The position numbers and the translations under genes were made by a program. This document shows positions 30,684 to 41,618 of a stretch of DNA of 64,000 nt, in pieces. Under the pieces are notes generated by a model. The model was not told the DNA's origin. It did not search any database and saw only the letters and a program-made list of their open reading frames with translations. Location of the stretch: NCBI GenBank assembly GCA_018136815.1, contig CM030942.1, positions 1,179,797 to 1,243,796 on the forward strand, in the 5' to 3' direction. Origin of the DNA: Isochrysis galbana (lineage: Eukaryota; Haptophyta; Isochrysidales; Isochrysidaceae). How positions within the stretch are numbered: the first letter of the stretch is position 1; each line of letters opens with the position of its first letter.

Positions 30684-30862
30684 TGTCAGAGTTTTCTTGT
30701 TGTCCTAGTTAAATCCTAGTGCTGAGGGACCGTGCCTCATCGTCAACGGAGCCCCTACCCCGCGATGGGGGTGTGCACGGTTGGTGCATGGCTCGTCCGG
30801 TGTATGTGGCTAGGGATGCTAGCCAACAAGACCTCTTACAAGACTACAATTTCTAACGCTCC
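30684..30862 (+). repeat. SR1 structured repeat, copy 2 (upstream of DLST)
   Basis: Hairpin A here is TGCAC-GGTTG-GTGCA (30774-30788), which replaces a G-C pair of copy 1 by A-T. Hairpin B is TGGCTAG-GGATG-CTAGCCA (30807-30825), fully paired. It ends about 160 bp before the DLST start. GAGTACT and GTACCAT short tandem repeats follow at 30866-30905. Confidence 0.75.
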
Positions 30863-31020
30863 TACTGAGTACTGAGTACTGAGTACCATGTACCATGTAC
30901 CATGGTCTAATTTCGACTTGCGATGCCTCGCGACTGCACCCGCCCCCCCCCCCCCCCCCCCTTCCCCTTCCCCCTATCCCCCCTCCCCCCCCTGGCTCGC
31001 TCGCTCTCACGTCGCGCGCC

Positions 31021-32936
31021 ATGCGCTCCTCGTGCCGGCGGATGCTCCACTCGCTCGCGCCACGCGGCGCAGCGGTGGTGGCTTGGCGCGCCGCCCAGCC
31101 CATCAGTACAATCGCGCAAGCCACCCGGATTTCCGCATCCCGTCCCGCGCTTCTCGCCGCTCCTCGCCGCTGGCTGGCTGCAACAGGCGAGGTGGTCGAG
31201 ATCCCCGTTCCTGCGATGGGTGACTCGATCACTGAGGGGACGGTCCTATCGCTCGCGAAGAAGGCAGGAGACTACGTTGCAATGGAGGAAGTGGTCGCCG
31301 AGGTTGAGACTGACAAGGTAACCGTCGAAGTCCGCTCACCGCAGGCTGGCACAATCAAGACAATCTATGTGGAAGAGGGTGCCACTGTAGAGGTGGGCGG
31401 AAAATTCTATTCGCTAGCCGTTGGGGAGGGTAAAGCGGCTCCAGCCGCTGCTCCACCAGCGTCTTCTGCTGAGATGCATCCTGCCACGTCAGCACCAGCA
31501 TCTTCCCCTGCTGCGGCTCCTGCCCCAGCTCACCCTGCGCCAAAGCCTACTCCTGCTGCGGCACCTCCACCGGAGACTGCAGCTGGTGAGACCCCTCCAC
31601 GTGAAACACGGGTCGCCATGACGCGCATTCGCAAGCGCACAGCGCAACGCTTGAAAGAATCTCAAGAAGTCACTGCCTCCCTCACCACATTCAATGAGGT
31701 GGACATGACGGCTATCACGGAGATGCGCAAGAAGTACCAGGTGATGTGCCTTCAAATAATTTTCATGCGAATTTGCGCACATAGGATGTATATGTCATGC
31801 AAGTTGTGAGCTTCATGTGGGGGAGGAGCGAACTGCCAACGGGCCTCCTAGTGCGTGCCAACGTTTTCGTGTTAGCAACAGGCTGTGGCCCTGACCTCCC
31901 TTTCCGAGGAGACCATCATATGCACATCATCAACATGCCTGCAACGCCCTTTCCATGGCTATCAATCCAAACGTCGATGCCCACCTACTGATCCCTATCT
32001 TGCTGTCTCGCCTGACCCGGTCCCATCCAGGATATTTTCATGAAGAAGCACGACATCAAGCTCGGCTTTATGAGCCCCTTTGTTGCGGCAGCTTGCCAGG
32101 TGTGTCATGAATGCTGAATTTCGCAACTAGGGAGCCTGATTCAGAGGCTCTATTGTGGGATCCACCACCTCTGATGTGCATGTTGCTTACAACCCGGCCA
32201 TCTTTTCCTCCGAATTCCAGGCTCTCAAGGAACAGCCCGCTGTGAACGCAGTTATCGACGGGGATGACATTGTGTATCGTGACTACATCGATGTGTCCGT
32301 TGCTGTCTCCTCTCCAAAGGGACTTGTGGTTCCGGTACGCCTACGGCCTGTGTGTGCAATGTTTGCTTAGAGCATAGAGCATGTTATGTCCCCGGAGCTA
32401 TGCTGGCGCCGCAGTGCAGCTATGCATCGTTGATGGCTTGCGGAACAAATGCAGGTCATATAGTCCTCGTGAGACTGGTTGGGACCAGTGGGGTTCAGCC
32501 AAGTGATTGCGACCTTGAACATTGGGACGTCAAAGCATAAGAAGGCCCCCCCTCAATCTCTCAGGTGCTCCGCAACGCGGACAAGATGTCTCTAGCAGAG
32601 ATTGAAAAAGAAATCGCTAATCTCGGGGCTAAGGCCAAGGCTGGCACCCTCACCGTGGAGGACATGGCGGGTGGCACTTTCACTGTCACTAACGGCGGCA
32701 TCTTTGGCTCTCTTATGTCAACACCGATCATCAACGTGCCACAGTCCGCTGTTCTAGGCATGCACGCTACCTTCCAACGTCCGATGGCCGTCAATGGCCA
32801 AGTTGTCATTCGTCCAATGATGTATGTTGCGCTCACGTACGATCACCGCCTAATCGATGGCAGAGAGGCCGTGACATGCTTGAAGCGCATCAAGGAGCTG
32901 TGTGAAGACCCTGTTCGCTTCGTCCTTGATTGCTAA
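31021..32936 (+). CDS. DLST: dihydrolipoamide succinyltransferase (2-oxoglutarate dehydrogenase E2), mitochondrial
   Basis: 424 aa after splicing four exons: 31021-31740, 32031-32099, 32221-32334 and 32565-32936, all phase 0, GT-AG. The enzyme transfers the succinyl group from lipoamide to CoA in the TCA-cycle 2-oxoglutarate dehydrogenase complex. Residues 1-55 are an Arg/Ser/Ala-rich mitochondrial presequence. The lipoyl domain follows ([13 protein letters not shown], then [11 protein letters not shown] with the lipoylated Lys), then an Ala/Pro linker (about residues 140-195). As usual for eukaryotic DLST, no E1/E3-binding domain is seen. The catalytic domain has [66 protein letters not shown] and the active-site [11 protein letters not shown] (His and Asp). 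The stop follows LDC. The frame is open upstream of 31021 only through a C-run. Confidence 0.96.
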
Positions 32937-33610
32937 TGTGGTCACTAAGTGCTCGCTGCTTGGTGTCTTGCCCTGATCTATTCCATAATCGCATTCCTAA
33001 GACAGGCAATGCCCGTGGCGTACCAGTGATCCATATCGTCGGTTCCGTTCCGCCCTTCCATGTCGGATATTCTGTCTGAGCAAAGGGCCTCGATTGTCAT
33101 GCTATGCATCCTGGAATGGATACGCCGCATCCGCCATGATGCAGCCATTGCCATTGACGTCTGCGCGGATGTTTTGCCTGAGGTGCATCGCTCTTTCGTC
33201 TTTTGACAATCCTCTGTTCACGAATTCCGTCGCTCAATAGAAGCTCGAAATGTGGCTTATGGCATTGCTTGCGTAGCACATCTTATGATAGCTGAATGTC
33301 ACTCACTGCCGGCTTTCCAGCCCCATGTGGGTGTGGGGTGTCGGTTCGCAAACAGCAATGTAGACCACGCCTCCTGCTCTAACCCACCCGCGACATCAGC
33401 TGCCTTTCGCCTTGATAGAAGACCACAGAACCCTCAACAATGTAGCCCGTTCACTTACTCTTCTTAGCACAACAACGATTATTTTCTAGCGGCTAGCGGG
33501 ACCCCCGTGTGCCAATGTGGAATGTGGGGCGATTGCATTATGCTAATGCTAAGAGGCCGCAACCTCAAATCTGATTTTTTCCCGCTGACACCCCCTCCCC
33601 CTCCATCTCG
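32937..33610. other. 3' flank of DLST, no gene seen
   Basis: Moderate GC, no repeat family recognised and no protein-like frame. Presumably 3' UTR and spacer. Confidence 0.45.
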
Positions 33611-34330
33611 GGTATAAAAAATCTGAAAATTCAGGCTACTACCGCTAGCTATAAAGACCACGCACTCACGGTACGAACGACTCACGCCATCGCCTAAAAA
33701 AAATTCTTGAAAAAGCCCGCCGCTATGCTAGTTTCAGTACACCCTTCCCTGGGCTCACGAGTCCATCGCCCTTGCCTCATCCTTCCCCTCCTCCCCACTC
33801 CCCCCCTCATTCCTTGTTCTTCGGTTTCGGGGGGTCGGCCCATGTGCTCTACCTTGGGCCTAGCGTTGGGAGGGGGGTGAGACGGGCCTTCTGTGGCTTT
33901 TTTGGTTCGCGGCGCATCTGCACGCTGTCGCATCCGCGATCGACCTTGTGATGGATCGTGTGGAGCTGTGGCTGTGGTGCGGCTGGGTGTGAGTGGAGGA
34001 TGAAATGTAACATGAGATGTATGGCCCAACTGGAGCATGGGGGGTGAACAGTGGGGAGCCGAGGAAGCGTGCGGGGACGGGGCCGAAGACATGGGCGCAC
34101 TCTCAGCCATCACGGGGTCACGGGGCACAGCAGCACGAGAACGGGAACGAAGGATGGACGAGGGGGCACAGAGGGCGCTCGAGCGATAGCGCGGAGCGTA
34201 GTCAGGACACGGAGGGAGAAACGTCACGCGCGGGTGGGGAAGGGAATCGCGCGGGAAAGAAATAGACAAAAGGGGGCCGGAAACTCAAGGAAGCACTCGG
34301 GGAGAGACGGGAGGGGAGAGGGGGAAGAGG
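33611..34330 (-). pseudogene. retrotransposon leader and ORF1-like N-terminus
   Basis: 33615-33700 is the reverse complement of the R5 end (GAAAATTCAGGCTACTACCGC, GCTATAAAGACCACGCACTC) seen at 28795-28875 and 39595-39675. Reading leftwards from 34330, a leader shared with 29100-29245 leads to an ATG at about 34150: MAESAPMSSAPSPHASSAPH, a disordered Ser/Pro/His-rich frame of about 140 codons. Confidence 0.45.
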
Positions 34331-34559
34331 GCTTCTGCGGGGGAGCCGGGGAGAGGAGAGGAGAGGGGGGGCGGACCGATACGGGACGATACGGGAAGAA
34401 AGGAACTGGGGCGCGGCGACGGAGAGGGAGTCGCGCGGGAAGACCTAAAAACGGAACGTAAAGGGGGAAGTGTACAAGGCCCCCCCTTTACCCGCAACAC
34501 CCCCCCCGATGCGGCCATCTCCACCCCCACAAGAAGATCGCGGGAGTCTGTTTAAACGG

Positions 34560-35250
34560 CCCGACATGCCTCTTCCTCCACCCGTGGGCACGGAAACTCG
34601 AACTGACCCAAGAAGAGTGGACGGAAGTGGCAAAACTTTATACCCACCCCCTGCTCAAACACACGGACAAACACCCCCATTTCAAACATATCACCCATAG
34701 AAGAATGGGCACACGCAACCGGTTCGCTGCGTCGCCTACCACGAAGTGCAGACTCTGCGGAAAACACCGCGAAAACTCGACGCACCTGGCCAGATGCCCC
34801 TCCACGAAACAAATATTCCAGGCCATAGAAGCTGCGGCAGGGTACACGCCGGAAAGGAACAGAACAACGGCCCAGAAAATCAAGGATAGGCTGTTCGCGT
34901 ACCCGAGTACACCGACCCCGGACAGCCTCAAAGCCCTCTACCTTGTAGCATGGCGATATATAATAAGTGACTTCTACAGAGTAGAGTTCGACAACTACAC
35001 CTTCCACCACGTGCCGGTCATCGAGAGGACCCTTGTCAGATTCACGACCCTAGTTAGAGGCCTTGAACCCCCAGACAAGACCTCGACCGCACGCACCAGC
35101 AAAGCCTCCCAAGGAAGAAAACCGAAAATCAAATCCCCGCGTGAGCTCTACACCCCCGTCTTTACATTCAACGACAAAGGCACACTGATGTTAGGCAACA
35201 ACCTAGCCGCGATAGCCAAATCACTCCAACTAGCGGAAAAGCTAGCATGA
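34560..35250 (+). pseudogene. C-terminus of a non-LTR retrotransposon ORF2 (zinc-knuckle part)
   Basis: About 230 codons without a stop: PWARKLELTQEEWTEVAKLY, KHITHRRMGTRNRF, then the zinc knuckle CRLCGKHRENSTHLARC (C-x2-C-x7-H-x4-C), DSLKALYLVAWRYIISDFYR, and the end LQLAEKLA*. The same domain order and ending occur at 38.1-38.8 kb (minus), and weaker at 43.4-44.1 kb. The RT domain is absent, so it is a 5'-truncated copy of the kind expected from incomplete reverse transcription. The stop is at 35248-35250. Confidence 0.8.
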
Positions 35251-35337
35251 CCACGCAAAAGCCATAGCGATGCTCCACACACCCGCCGACCCGCCCAGCC
35301 CCAACCCTCGGGAACACAGAGGCACGCCGCCCATCAC

Positions 35338-35600
35338 CTAGGTTCTAAAAGAAGCAATATAGAAACCGGTAGCCCGATGGTACAGGAGGAAGGAGGGAAA
35401 GACACCTATCGGGGACCGGTGCACACCGTCTGCTACAGGAAACCCCACCCACCCAGCCCCTAGGTAGAGCACGAGGGACGGGCCGCAAGGCAGGTGGCGG
35501 GGAGTTGAGAGTGGCGGGCGAGGCCGCAATCGTTAGAGTGCAGAGTCGCGCGCGGCGTGAATATTAAGAAGTTTTTTTTTATCTTCCCAATAGAAGTGGA
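35338..35600 (-). repeat. R7 repeat, copy
   Basis: Reverse copy: GGGGACCGGTGCACACC, GTAGAGCACGAGGG, GCCGCAAGGCAG, then GTGAATATTAAGAAG and a T run. Confidence 0.65.
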
Positions 35601-35797
35601 AATGGCATTTCGAAATGGGGCCGTTCTGAGTGAGAAGCTCATGCCTCATGCCTCTGGAGCTCTAGTCTAGAGTACACGAAAGAGAGGTAGAGTCTAGGGC
35701 CGGAAGAGGAAGTTTCTAGGACCACTCACTGAGGGAGCGCTGGCGCCGTCGGCGTTGCCGCTCTTCTCGGCAAGGAAGCTCTCGCTCTCAAGCAGTC

Positions 35798-36316
35798 ATG
35801 GTGAGGGTGCAGCCTGCTTCAATCAAGATCGACCCGAGGCGCTGTATGGGTGACTGGTACGTCCAGCGCTTCATTCCTGCCTCCAAATGGCTCGAGGGGC
35901 CCGCGCACAATGGCAAGGAAAACTACGAGTACGATGAGGCAAAGGATCGGGTTAAGGTCACCTACACATTCAACAAGGGTTCGCTCGATGGGCCAGTCGT
36001 CACCACCTACCAACGAGGTTATGTGCGTAAGGATAAGGGTGGCTATGGCACAGAATGGGCGGTTCGGCCGTATCTTGGTTTTCTGGGGCTCCCATTTCAT
36101 TTGCCTTTCTCACTGTCATACTACATTTTGGACATAGACCCTGCTGACTACTCATTTTTGACGTGCAGCGCACCTGACGGCTCATGGATGTACGTTATGA
36201 CACGAGCACAAGAGGTCGACGATGCCTTCCTTGCGCCTACCCTGGCAAAGCTCAGCACGTTGGGATTCGACATGAGACAGATCCGTACCATGCCGCAAAA
36301 GGCCCCATCAGACTAG
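35798..36316 (+). CDS. lipocalin, Blc/apolipoprotein-D type
   Basis: 172 aa, single exon. The first lipocalin signature is clear: a short N-terminal helix then MGDWYVQRFIPASKWLEGPA (GxWY with a following R-x-P). After it come EKYEYDEA-type strands (NYEYDEAKDRVKVTYTF), a VRPYLGFLGLPFHLPFSLSY segment replacing the usual loop, YILDIDPADYSFLTC (the second structurally conserved region) and YVMTRAQEVDD, equal to the family's LSR/LAR motif. Length and layout match bacterial Blc, plant temperature-induced lipocalin and apoD, which bind lipids at membranes. No signal peptide is visible at this start, as in plant TIL. It follows an R7 repeat by about 200 bp. Confidence 0.88.
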   Translation: MVRVQPASIKIDPRRCMGDWYVQRFIPASKWLEGPAHNGKENYEYDEAKDRVKVTYTFNKGSLDGPVVTTYQRGYVRKDKGGYGTEWAVRPYLGFLGLPFHLPFSLSYYILDIDPADYSFLTCSAPDGSWMYVMTRAQEVDDAFLAPTLAKLSTLGFDMRQIRTMPQKAPSD

Positions 36317-36936
36317 TGATTGTCACAGCTTACTCCACTCACCTTACACCGCACTGATCCCTGCCATGGGAAATACATTTGAACGAAGAGATGCGTGCTC
36401 GACGCCTATGAGCTCTTCACCGCTGTCTCAGAATCCAGGCTATCGTAAATTGCCATATTTTGAGCCATGCATTCTTGCATTCCGCATTCACCGCTGGATG
36501 CGCTGTCATGTGTTCTACGTTTGCTACCATGCGGTGCGACACACATGGCTGTGCGCCACCACTTTGACTCTGCTGCTGCTGCATTGTCGTGTTGCGTGTG
36601 CGTGTGCGCGACTGGAGATACCCACTCGTGGGTCATGGGCCAGACTAGGATCAAACTCTTCAACTCTTCCTCCTTTCTTCTCACCTAACAGCCATAGGCC
36701 AAGGACTATATCATAGTAGTACAAAAACGTGTCGGCGTTCGAGAGAATGCTTGTTGTGGGCAGAGTGGCAGTGTTGGTGGTGATGGTAGTGGTTGTGATG
36801 TAAGAGGAATAATGAACCGCATGGAGGAGTACACGCCCACATCAGGGGTGAGTGAGACGAGGGCTTGAGGCTTGAGGCACAAGGGCAAGGCGCGGCGGGG
36901 GACGAGCGGCACGGGGCTGGCGACCGGGGGCATACA
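36317..36936. other. spacer, no gene
   Basis: Lower-GC 3' flank of the lipocalin gene with no repeat or gene I can name. Confidence 0.4.
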
Positions 36937-37275
36937 GTAAAAATAATTAATGTTATATCCTAGCCAACCCCACTAGCTAATTGGACACAACTTTTCCGTC
37001 CCCGAATCCCGCCATGCCTGACGAGCCAGGTGTCCGAGTGCTACCGGGGGGAGGGGGCACTGCCCCTCATCCCCTCGATATTTGTCCTCCCCCCAGTGCC
37101 AGTGCACGCACCGACCCCGCGTACCCCAGCACGTCCTCTCCTCGAGTCCACGCTGGGAGAAAACCCCTTTCGGGTAAAAACAACGCAAGGGGGGGGGGGG
37201 GGGCACTCGTGAATAGGAGCCCAGAAGCGCTAACTAATCTCTCTCGCCGAAGCGAGTGGCCGCGGCGAGCCGCGG
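36937..37275 (-). repeat. R1 repeat, copy 3 (reverse)
   Basis: Opens with AATGTTATATCCTAGCCAAC, the reverse complement of the R1 tail junction, and continues through the GATATTTGTCCTCCCCCC and AAAACCCCTTTCGGGTAAAA blocks. A G-run lies at 37191-37203. Confidence 0.75.
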
Positions 37276-37284
37276 CCCTAAGGC

Positions 37285-37745
37285 ATTTCTTGATGTGGTG
37301 CCTGGCGAGCCATTCTGTCCAGGTGGTAAAACGTGAAATCGTTGGCAGCGCGCCCGGTCGTGTTCGGAAGTTGGGCACTCCGGCTCGTTCGGCCGGGTAA
37401 CGTTGGTGTTGTTGTCGTCGCCACACACGGCGAACTTCAACGCGATGCGCGCGGGCGGCTGGGGCGACTGGCGTGACTGCTAGGGCGGCATTTCTTGATA
37501 TGATGCCTGGCGAGCCATTCTGTCCAAGTGGTAAAACGTGAAAGCGCCGGCAGCGCGCTCGGTCGTGTTCGAAAGTTGGGCACTCCGGCCCGTCAGGCCG
37601 GGTAACGTTGGCGTTGTTGTCGTCGCCACACACGGCGAACTTCAACGCGATGCGCGCGGGCGGCTGTGGCGATTGGCGTGACTGCTAGGGCGGCACTTGC
37701 TTGATATGATTGATGCCTGGTGAGCCATTCTGTCCAAGTGGTAAA
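37285..37745 (+). repeat. R6 tandem array (about 205-bp unit, 2.2 copies)
   Basis: Units start at about 37285, 37490 and 37693 with GATATGATGCCTGGCGAGCC. Each holds CTGTCCAAGTGG, close to a pol III A box, and about 40 nt later GTGTTCGAAAGTT, close to a B box. The third unit stops after the A-box-like sequence and continues into R7. A second array lies at 40669-41060. Possibly a tRNA-derived satellite or SINE monomer. Confidence 0.75.
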
Positions 37746-37935
37746 AAAAAACTTTTTAATATTCTCGCCTCGCCCGTGGCAATGGAAGACACTCACGAAG
37801 CCACGCTCTTTCTCCTCCCTCTCCCTCACTCCCTGCCTTGCGGCAACTCCCCTCGTGCTCTACTTAGGGGCCCGGGTCGTTTGGGGGGTCAGAGCTGAGC
37901 GGGGTGCACCTGTCCCCAACGGTATGTTCTCGCCT
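37741..37935 (+). repeat. R7 repeat, forward copy
   Basis: A run, AATATTCTCGCCTCGCCCG, two copies of GCCACG/CGTGGC, GCCTTGCGGCAACTCCCC and GTGCACCTGTCCCCAACGG. Confidence 0.7.
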
Positions 37936-38082
37936 CCCTCTTGTTCCGTTGAGTGACCTGTTTATAATGTAAGTGCTTCGGGGTGTAGTCGTACTAGTGT
38001 GTAAGTCCGTTCGTCCGGCATGTCCGTAGTTATGGTCGGTCTCCAGTCTTGACATACGGTCGGAGCGGGTTGTCGCGTCTTT

Positions 38083-40668
38083 TCATGCGAGCCTCTCAGC
38101 TAGGCCGAGGGCTTTTGCTACTAGGCCAAATTCTTTACTTAGTTGTAGCCTGCCTTGTTCATCCTTGGTAAATATAGGGTTGCTGAGTTCTGTCATTTTT
38201 TTATCTTAGGTTTTCTCCCCTGAGCGGCCTTATACGTGCGCATAGAATTATGAGGATCCGGCGGAATATTGCCTCGGACCAGGGTGGCGAATCTTATCAG
38301 CGTGGTCTCCAGGACTGGTATATAGTGGTAGTTGTGCGCCTCGAACTCTACTCTGTAGAAGTCTTTTATTATGTGTTTCCACGCTATTATGTAGAGCGCT
38401 TTTAGGCTATCGGGAGTGCTCGTACCGGGGTATGCGAAGAGTCTATCTTTCACTTTCTGTGCACGCGATCTCTTAGCAGTAGGCGTGTGTTTTGTAAGGG
38501 CGTCTATTGTTTCGAATATCGTTTTCGTCGCGGGGCACCATGCTAGATGGCACGAGTCTTCTCGGTGGCCGTGGCATAGTCTGCATTTGTCTGTCGGGCT
38601 GTCTGGGAATCTATTTCTAGTGCCGATCCTTCTGTGCGTGATATGTTTGAAGTGTAGGTGTTTATCCGTGTGTTTTAGCAGCGGCATTGTGTATAGTCTA
38701 GCTATGTGTTTCCATTCCTCTTTCGTGATGCTAAGTCTATTCTCCCACACGGTCCTCGCCGCTTGTGGGGCGTTTTTCCGATTTGTTTTGATCACTTCTT
38801 TGGTGATGTCGGAGACAACTATCAGTAAAACTGATAGGGTCATGGGGGCCCCGTGCCCCCCCCCCTCCATCGCAGACACCCCCTGGGTGGGCCTGCACAC
38901 TCAACCTCAGCCCCTGCCTGCTGGCAGGGGCTGAGCTGACATCACACTGGCACAGACCCTCGCCGAGCGCGCATCGCGCGCCGCACGCATTCGCCTGCAC
39001 TGGCCCCTGCTCGTACTGACCCCCCCCTCCACCACTGAGCCACAGACCACCTGAGCCGCCAAGAGGGCACCCAGGACCAGCGAGGCCAGCGAGGGAGAGG
39101 CAGGAGAGGCCAGGGGCCCAGCCCCAGCCTCCACTGCCCCCTGAGCTGGCCCAGCTGGCCCTCTGGGGGGGCCCGAGGGTCCCCTCAGAGGGGTGCCATG
39201 GCGCGCGCAGGCATCGCACGCCCGTAGGAGAACGAAGAGAACCGCGAGAAAAGAACGACAAAAAAAACGACGCGATCTGACCCAAGAAAAGGTAAGACTC
39301 ACGCCTGTTTACGGTATGTTTACAAGCCGACACCCCGAGCGACACACGAATGCCGCGAAGACGCGGAGATACTTGAAAAAGACGCGAGGAGAGGGGGCCG
39401 AGACCTCCCAGGGGCACGAAGTGTCACATGCAACAGGCGTTTACGTTTGTTTTGCCACAGGAACACCACACCAGCAGGTCTGCCCCAGCCCACCCCCTGC
39501 ACTTGGCCCGTTGTAGTGCACGCGGCCCCCCCCCCGATACCAAAAACAAAGGAATGAAGGGGGTGGTGTAAGGGAGTGAGTAAACTGGGGTATAGGCGAT
39601 GTCGTGAGTGAGTACCGTGAGTACGTGGACTGTATAGCTAGCGTGAGTAGCCCGAATCTTCAGAAGTTTTATTATTATTATTATTGGTGATGTCGGAGAC
39701 GGTGATCGCGTCTAGTGCGACCCTTCCTTTTTGTATGGCGTATTCATCCGCCAGCGGGTATTCCATAAATCTCGGGCCTTTATATCCGCCCTCCCATTTT
39801 GCCGGTTGGTGATAGTATTGGATTTCTTCGGCTTTCGCCACATTCCCGGTGCCGGCTATCTCTCCTAAGTAATCGGTGTCAGCGTGTAGCCAGATGTTGT
39901 TAAATCTGCTTATGAATCTTTCGTCTTCCGTGACTCTAACTTCTCTGCGAGGTATCGCATCCCCTGGCTCCTGTGGCTGGGAGCCGCAAGCGTGCGGCTC
40001 CTTCCCTTTAATATCTTGAGGGGGGCGCTCTTTCGCTCGCTCTAACATCGAGGCCATGTTTCCATAGTGCCTTCCGCGCATTCAAGTAGTTTAGGATCCA
40101 TTTAGCTTGTAGTGCTTTTATGTGGGCCGACCAATCTAGGAGTCCCAGCCCCAATGTTCTGGTCGCGCTTTTCTCATGTGTTGTGGTGTAGCATGGGTAT
40201 CTCATCCATTTATTCTGTTTGTTAGTGTACGGGCTAGTCCAGAGGACGGCGTCTACTGCTCTTTGTACCCGTGCGTGGAACCACTTGGGGGCGGCCAATG
40301 TTTGCGGCCAGTATCTGGGCATTCCATATACTATAAAGTTTGCCACGGACGTTCGCCCGAAGATCGTCATATAGTTAGTAGCCGGTGATAGTTTGGCGAC
40401 TCTGTCTTCGATCTTGTCCGCCAGACTCGACCTAAAAGGCTTGAGGGCCTCCGGTGCGCCCAAGGGGACGCCCAATACGGTTAGGTATTCCGCGTTGCTT
40501 ATCCAGTTATACTTGCGCATGTTCCATGGCGGTTTTCGCAATCTTTGGGACCCCATCCTCAGGCCTTGAAATTTGTTTGTGTTGATCTTACCTCCCGTTG
40601 CTTTTTCGTGTAACTCCACCCATTCCAGGGATCTCTGAAGACTCTTATAGTCTCGTGCTATCAGCGCC
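38083..40668 (-). pseudogene. 5'-truncated non-LTR retrotransposon A (RT thumb, connector, zinc knuckle)
   Basis: Read leftwards from 40668 the frame starts just past the RT palm (DRITALIARDYKSLQRSLEW), continues through GLRMGSQRLR, EYLTVLGVPLGAPEALKPF, FIVYGMPRYWPQTLAAPKWF and LGLGLLDWSAHIKALQAKWI. It changes frame near 40060-40080, then runs to ALDAITVSDIT at 39684, where a retroposon (38817-39683) interrupts it. It resumes VSDITKEVIKTNRK, then EEWKHIARLY, HITHRRIGTRNRF and the knuckle CRLCHGHREDSCHLAWC. It shifts again in an A-run (38193-38205) and ends LGLAERLA* at 38083. Two frameshifts, one insertion and loss of the 5' half make it dead. Its 5' edge joins the R6 array. Confidence 0.88.
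38817..39683 (+). mobile_element. R2-R4-R5 retroposon with perfect 17-bp target-site duplication
   Basis: Flanked by TTGGTGATGTCGGAGAC at 38800-38816 and 39684-39700. The 867-bp element starts precisely with AACTATCAGT-AAA-ACTGATAG (hairpin) and GGTCATGG, and ends CGAATCTTCAGAAGTTTTAT with (TTA)n. Inside are R2, the GCCAGCGAGGGAGAGGCAGG block and R4 with its intron-like segment (GTAAGA ... CCACAG). No ORF is convincing, so it is non-autonomous. It sits inside retrotransposon A. Confidence 0.92.
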
Positions 40669-41060
40669 GTGATTCTGTCCAAGTGGTAGAACGTGAAAGC
40701 GCCGGCAGCGCGCCCGGTCGTGTTCGAAAGTTGGGCACTCCGGCTCGTTCGGCCCGTAGACTTAACGTTGTTGTCGTCCCACTCACGGCGAACTTCAACG
40801 CGATGCGCGCGGGCGGCTGGGGCGATTGGCGTGACTGCTAGGGCGGCACTTCTTGATATGATGCCTGTCGAGCCATTCTGTCCGAGTGGGTGAACGTGAA
40901 AGCGCCGGCAGCGCGCCCGGTCGTGTTCGAAAGTTGGGCACTCCGGCTCGTTCGGCCGGGTAACGTTGGCGTTGTTTGTTGTTGTTGTCGGCCCACACAC
41001 GGGCCAATTTCGACGCGATGTGGGGCGATTGGCGTGAGTGCTAGGGCGGCATTGCTTGAT
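40669..41060 (+). repeat. R6 tandem array, second locus
   Basis: Units at 40669 (truncated start) and 40846, with a third beginning at about 41046. It is fused to the 5' edge of retrotransposon A on its left. Blocks match the array at 37.3 kb, with CTGTCCGAGTGGGTGAACG as the A-box-like part. Confidence 0.7.
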
Positions 41061-41618
41061 ATGGTTCCAAGCCTGGTAGACCTAGTGAGCTGGCGACAGA
41101 AATTTCCCCGTCTTACTATATTTGTGCCTTGCATGAACGGCCTCACTAAAAATATACCGGAGGGGGGCCCGACTGTATTTCGCGCACCGTCTTCGAAGGC
41201 CTGAAATTCGGTATTTTTCGAAAATTTCGCCGGACAACCCCCACTTTTTTTTGCTGATCCATCCTACCGGAACCTATAGGGAGCTTATTTAGCCCGTCAT
41301 TCACCCATTGCAGCTGGTGCCCTCCGCACCCCCATAGTGAGTGACCGGGCTACGTATACGCACACCTTCACTTCAAACATAATACTCACGGAAGGTTGGG
41401 AACCCGGAACCGATTCGCCCTAGCGACAACAAAAACGTGCAGACTCTGCGGGAGATAACGAGAGCACTCCACCCACTTAGCGAGGTGCACCGCCACCCAG
41501 AAGGTCATAAGGCGGGCATCGCGGCCGAAAAATATCAAACTTGTGGTCATGGCCTTGTAGCCAATCTAATTTGCAATGATTGGTTCCCGATTCTTCGTAA
41601 ATGATAAGAACGATGCAG
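41061..41618. other. spacer with a zinc-knuckle fragment
   Basis: AT-richer sequence. The only recognisable piece is the ORF2 fragment at 41360-41515, listed separately. Confidence 0.45.
41360..41515 (+). pseudogene. ORF2 zinc-knuckle fragment with a stop codon
   Basis: Reads THLHFKHNTHGRLGTRNRFA, then KTCRLCGR, a stop, REHSTHLARCTATQKVI. This is the same HITHRRxGTRNRF ... CxxC ... HLARC block as elements at 34.6 and 38.7 kb, and a relic of the same superfamily. Confidence 0.75.

Noticed and set aside
37067..37645. 192-codon minus-strand frame across R1 and R6
   Set aside because: It crosses two repeat families and repeats itself with the R6 period; not a gene.
37285..37745. R6 tandem array as a CRISPR array
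   Set aside because: Eukaryotic context, 205-bp units and no spacer structure.
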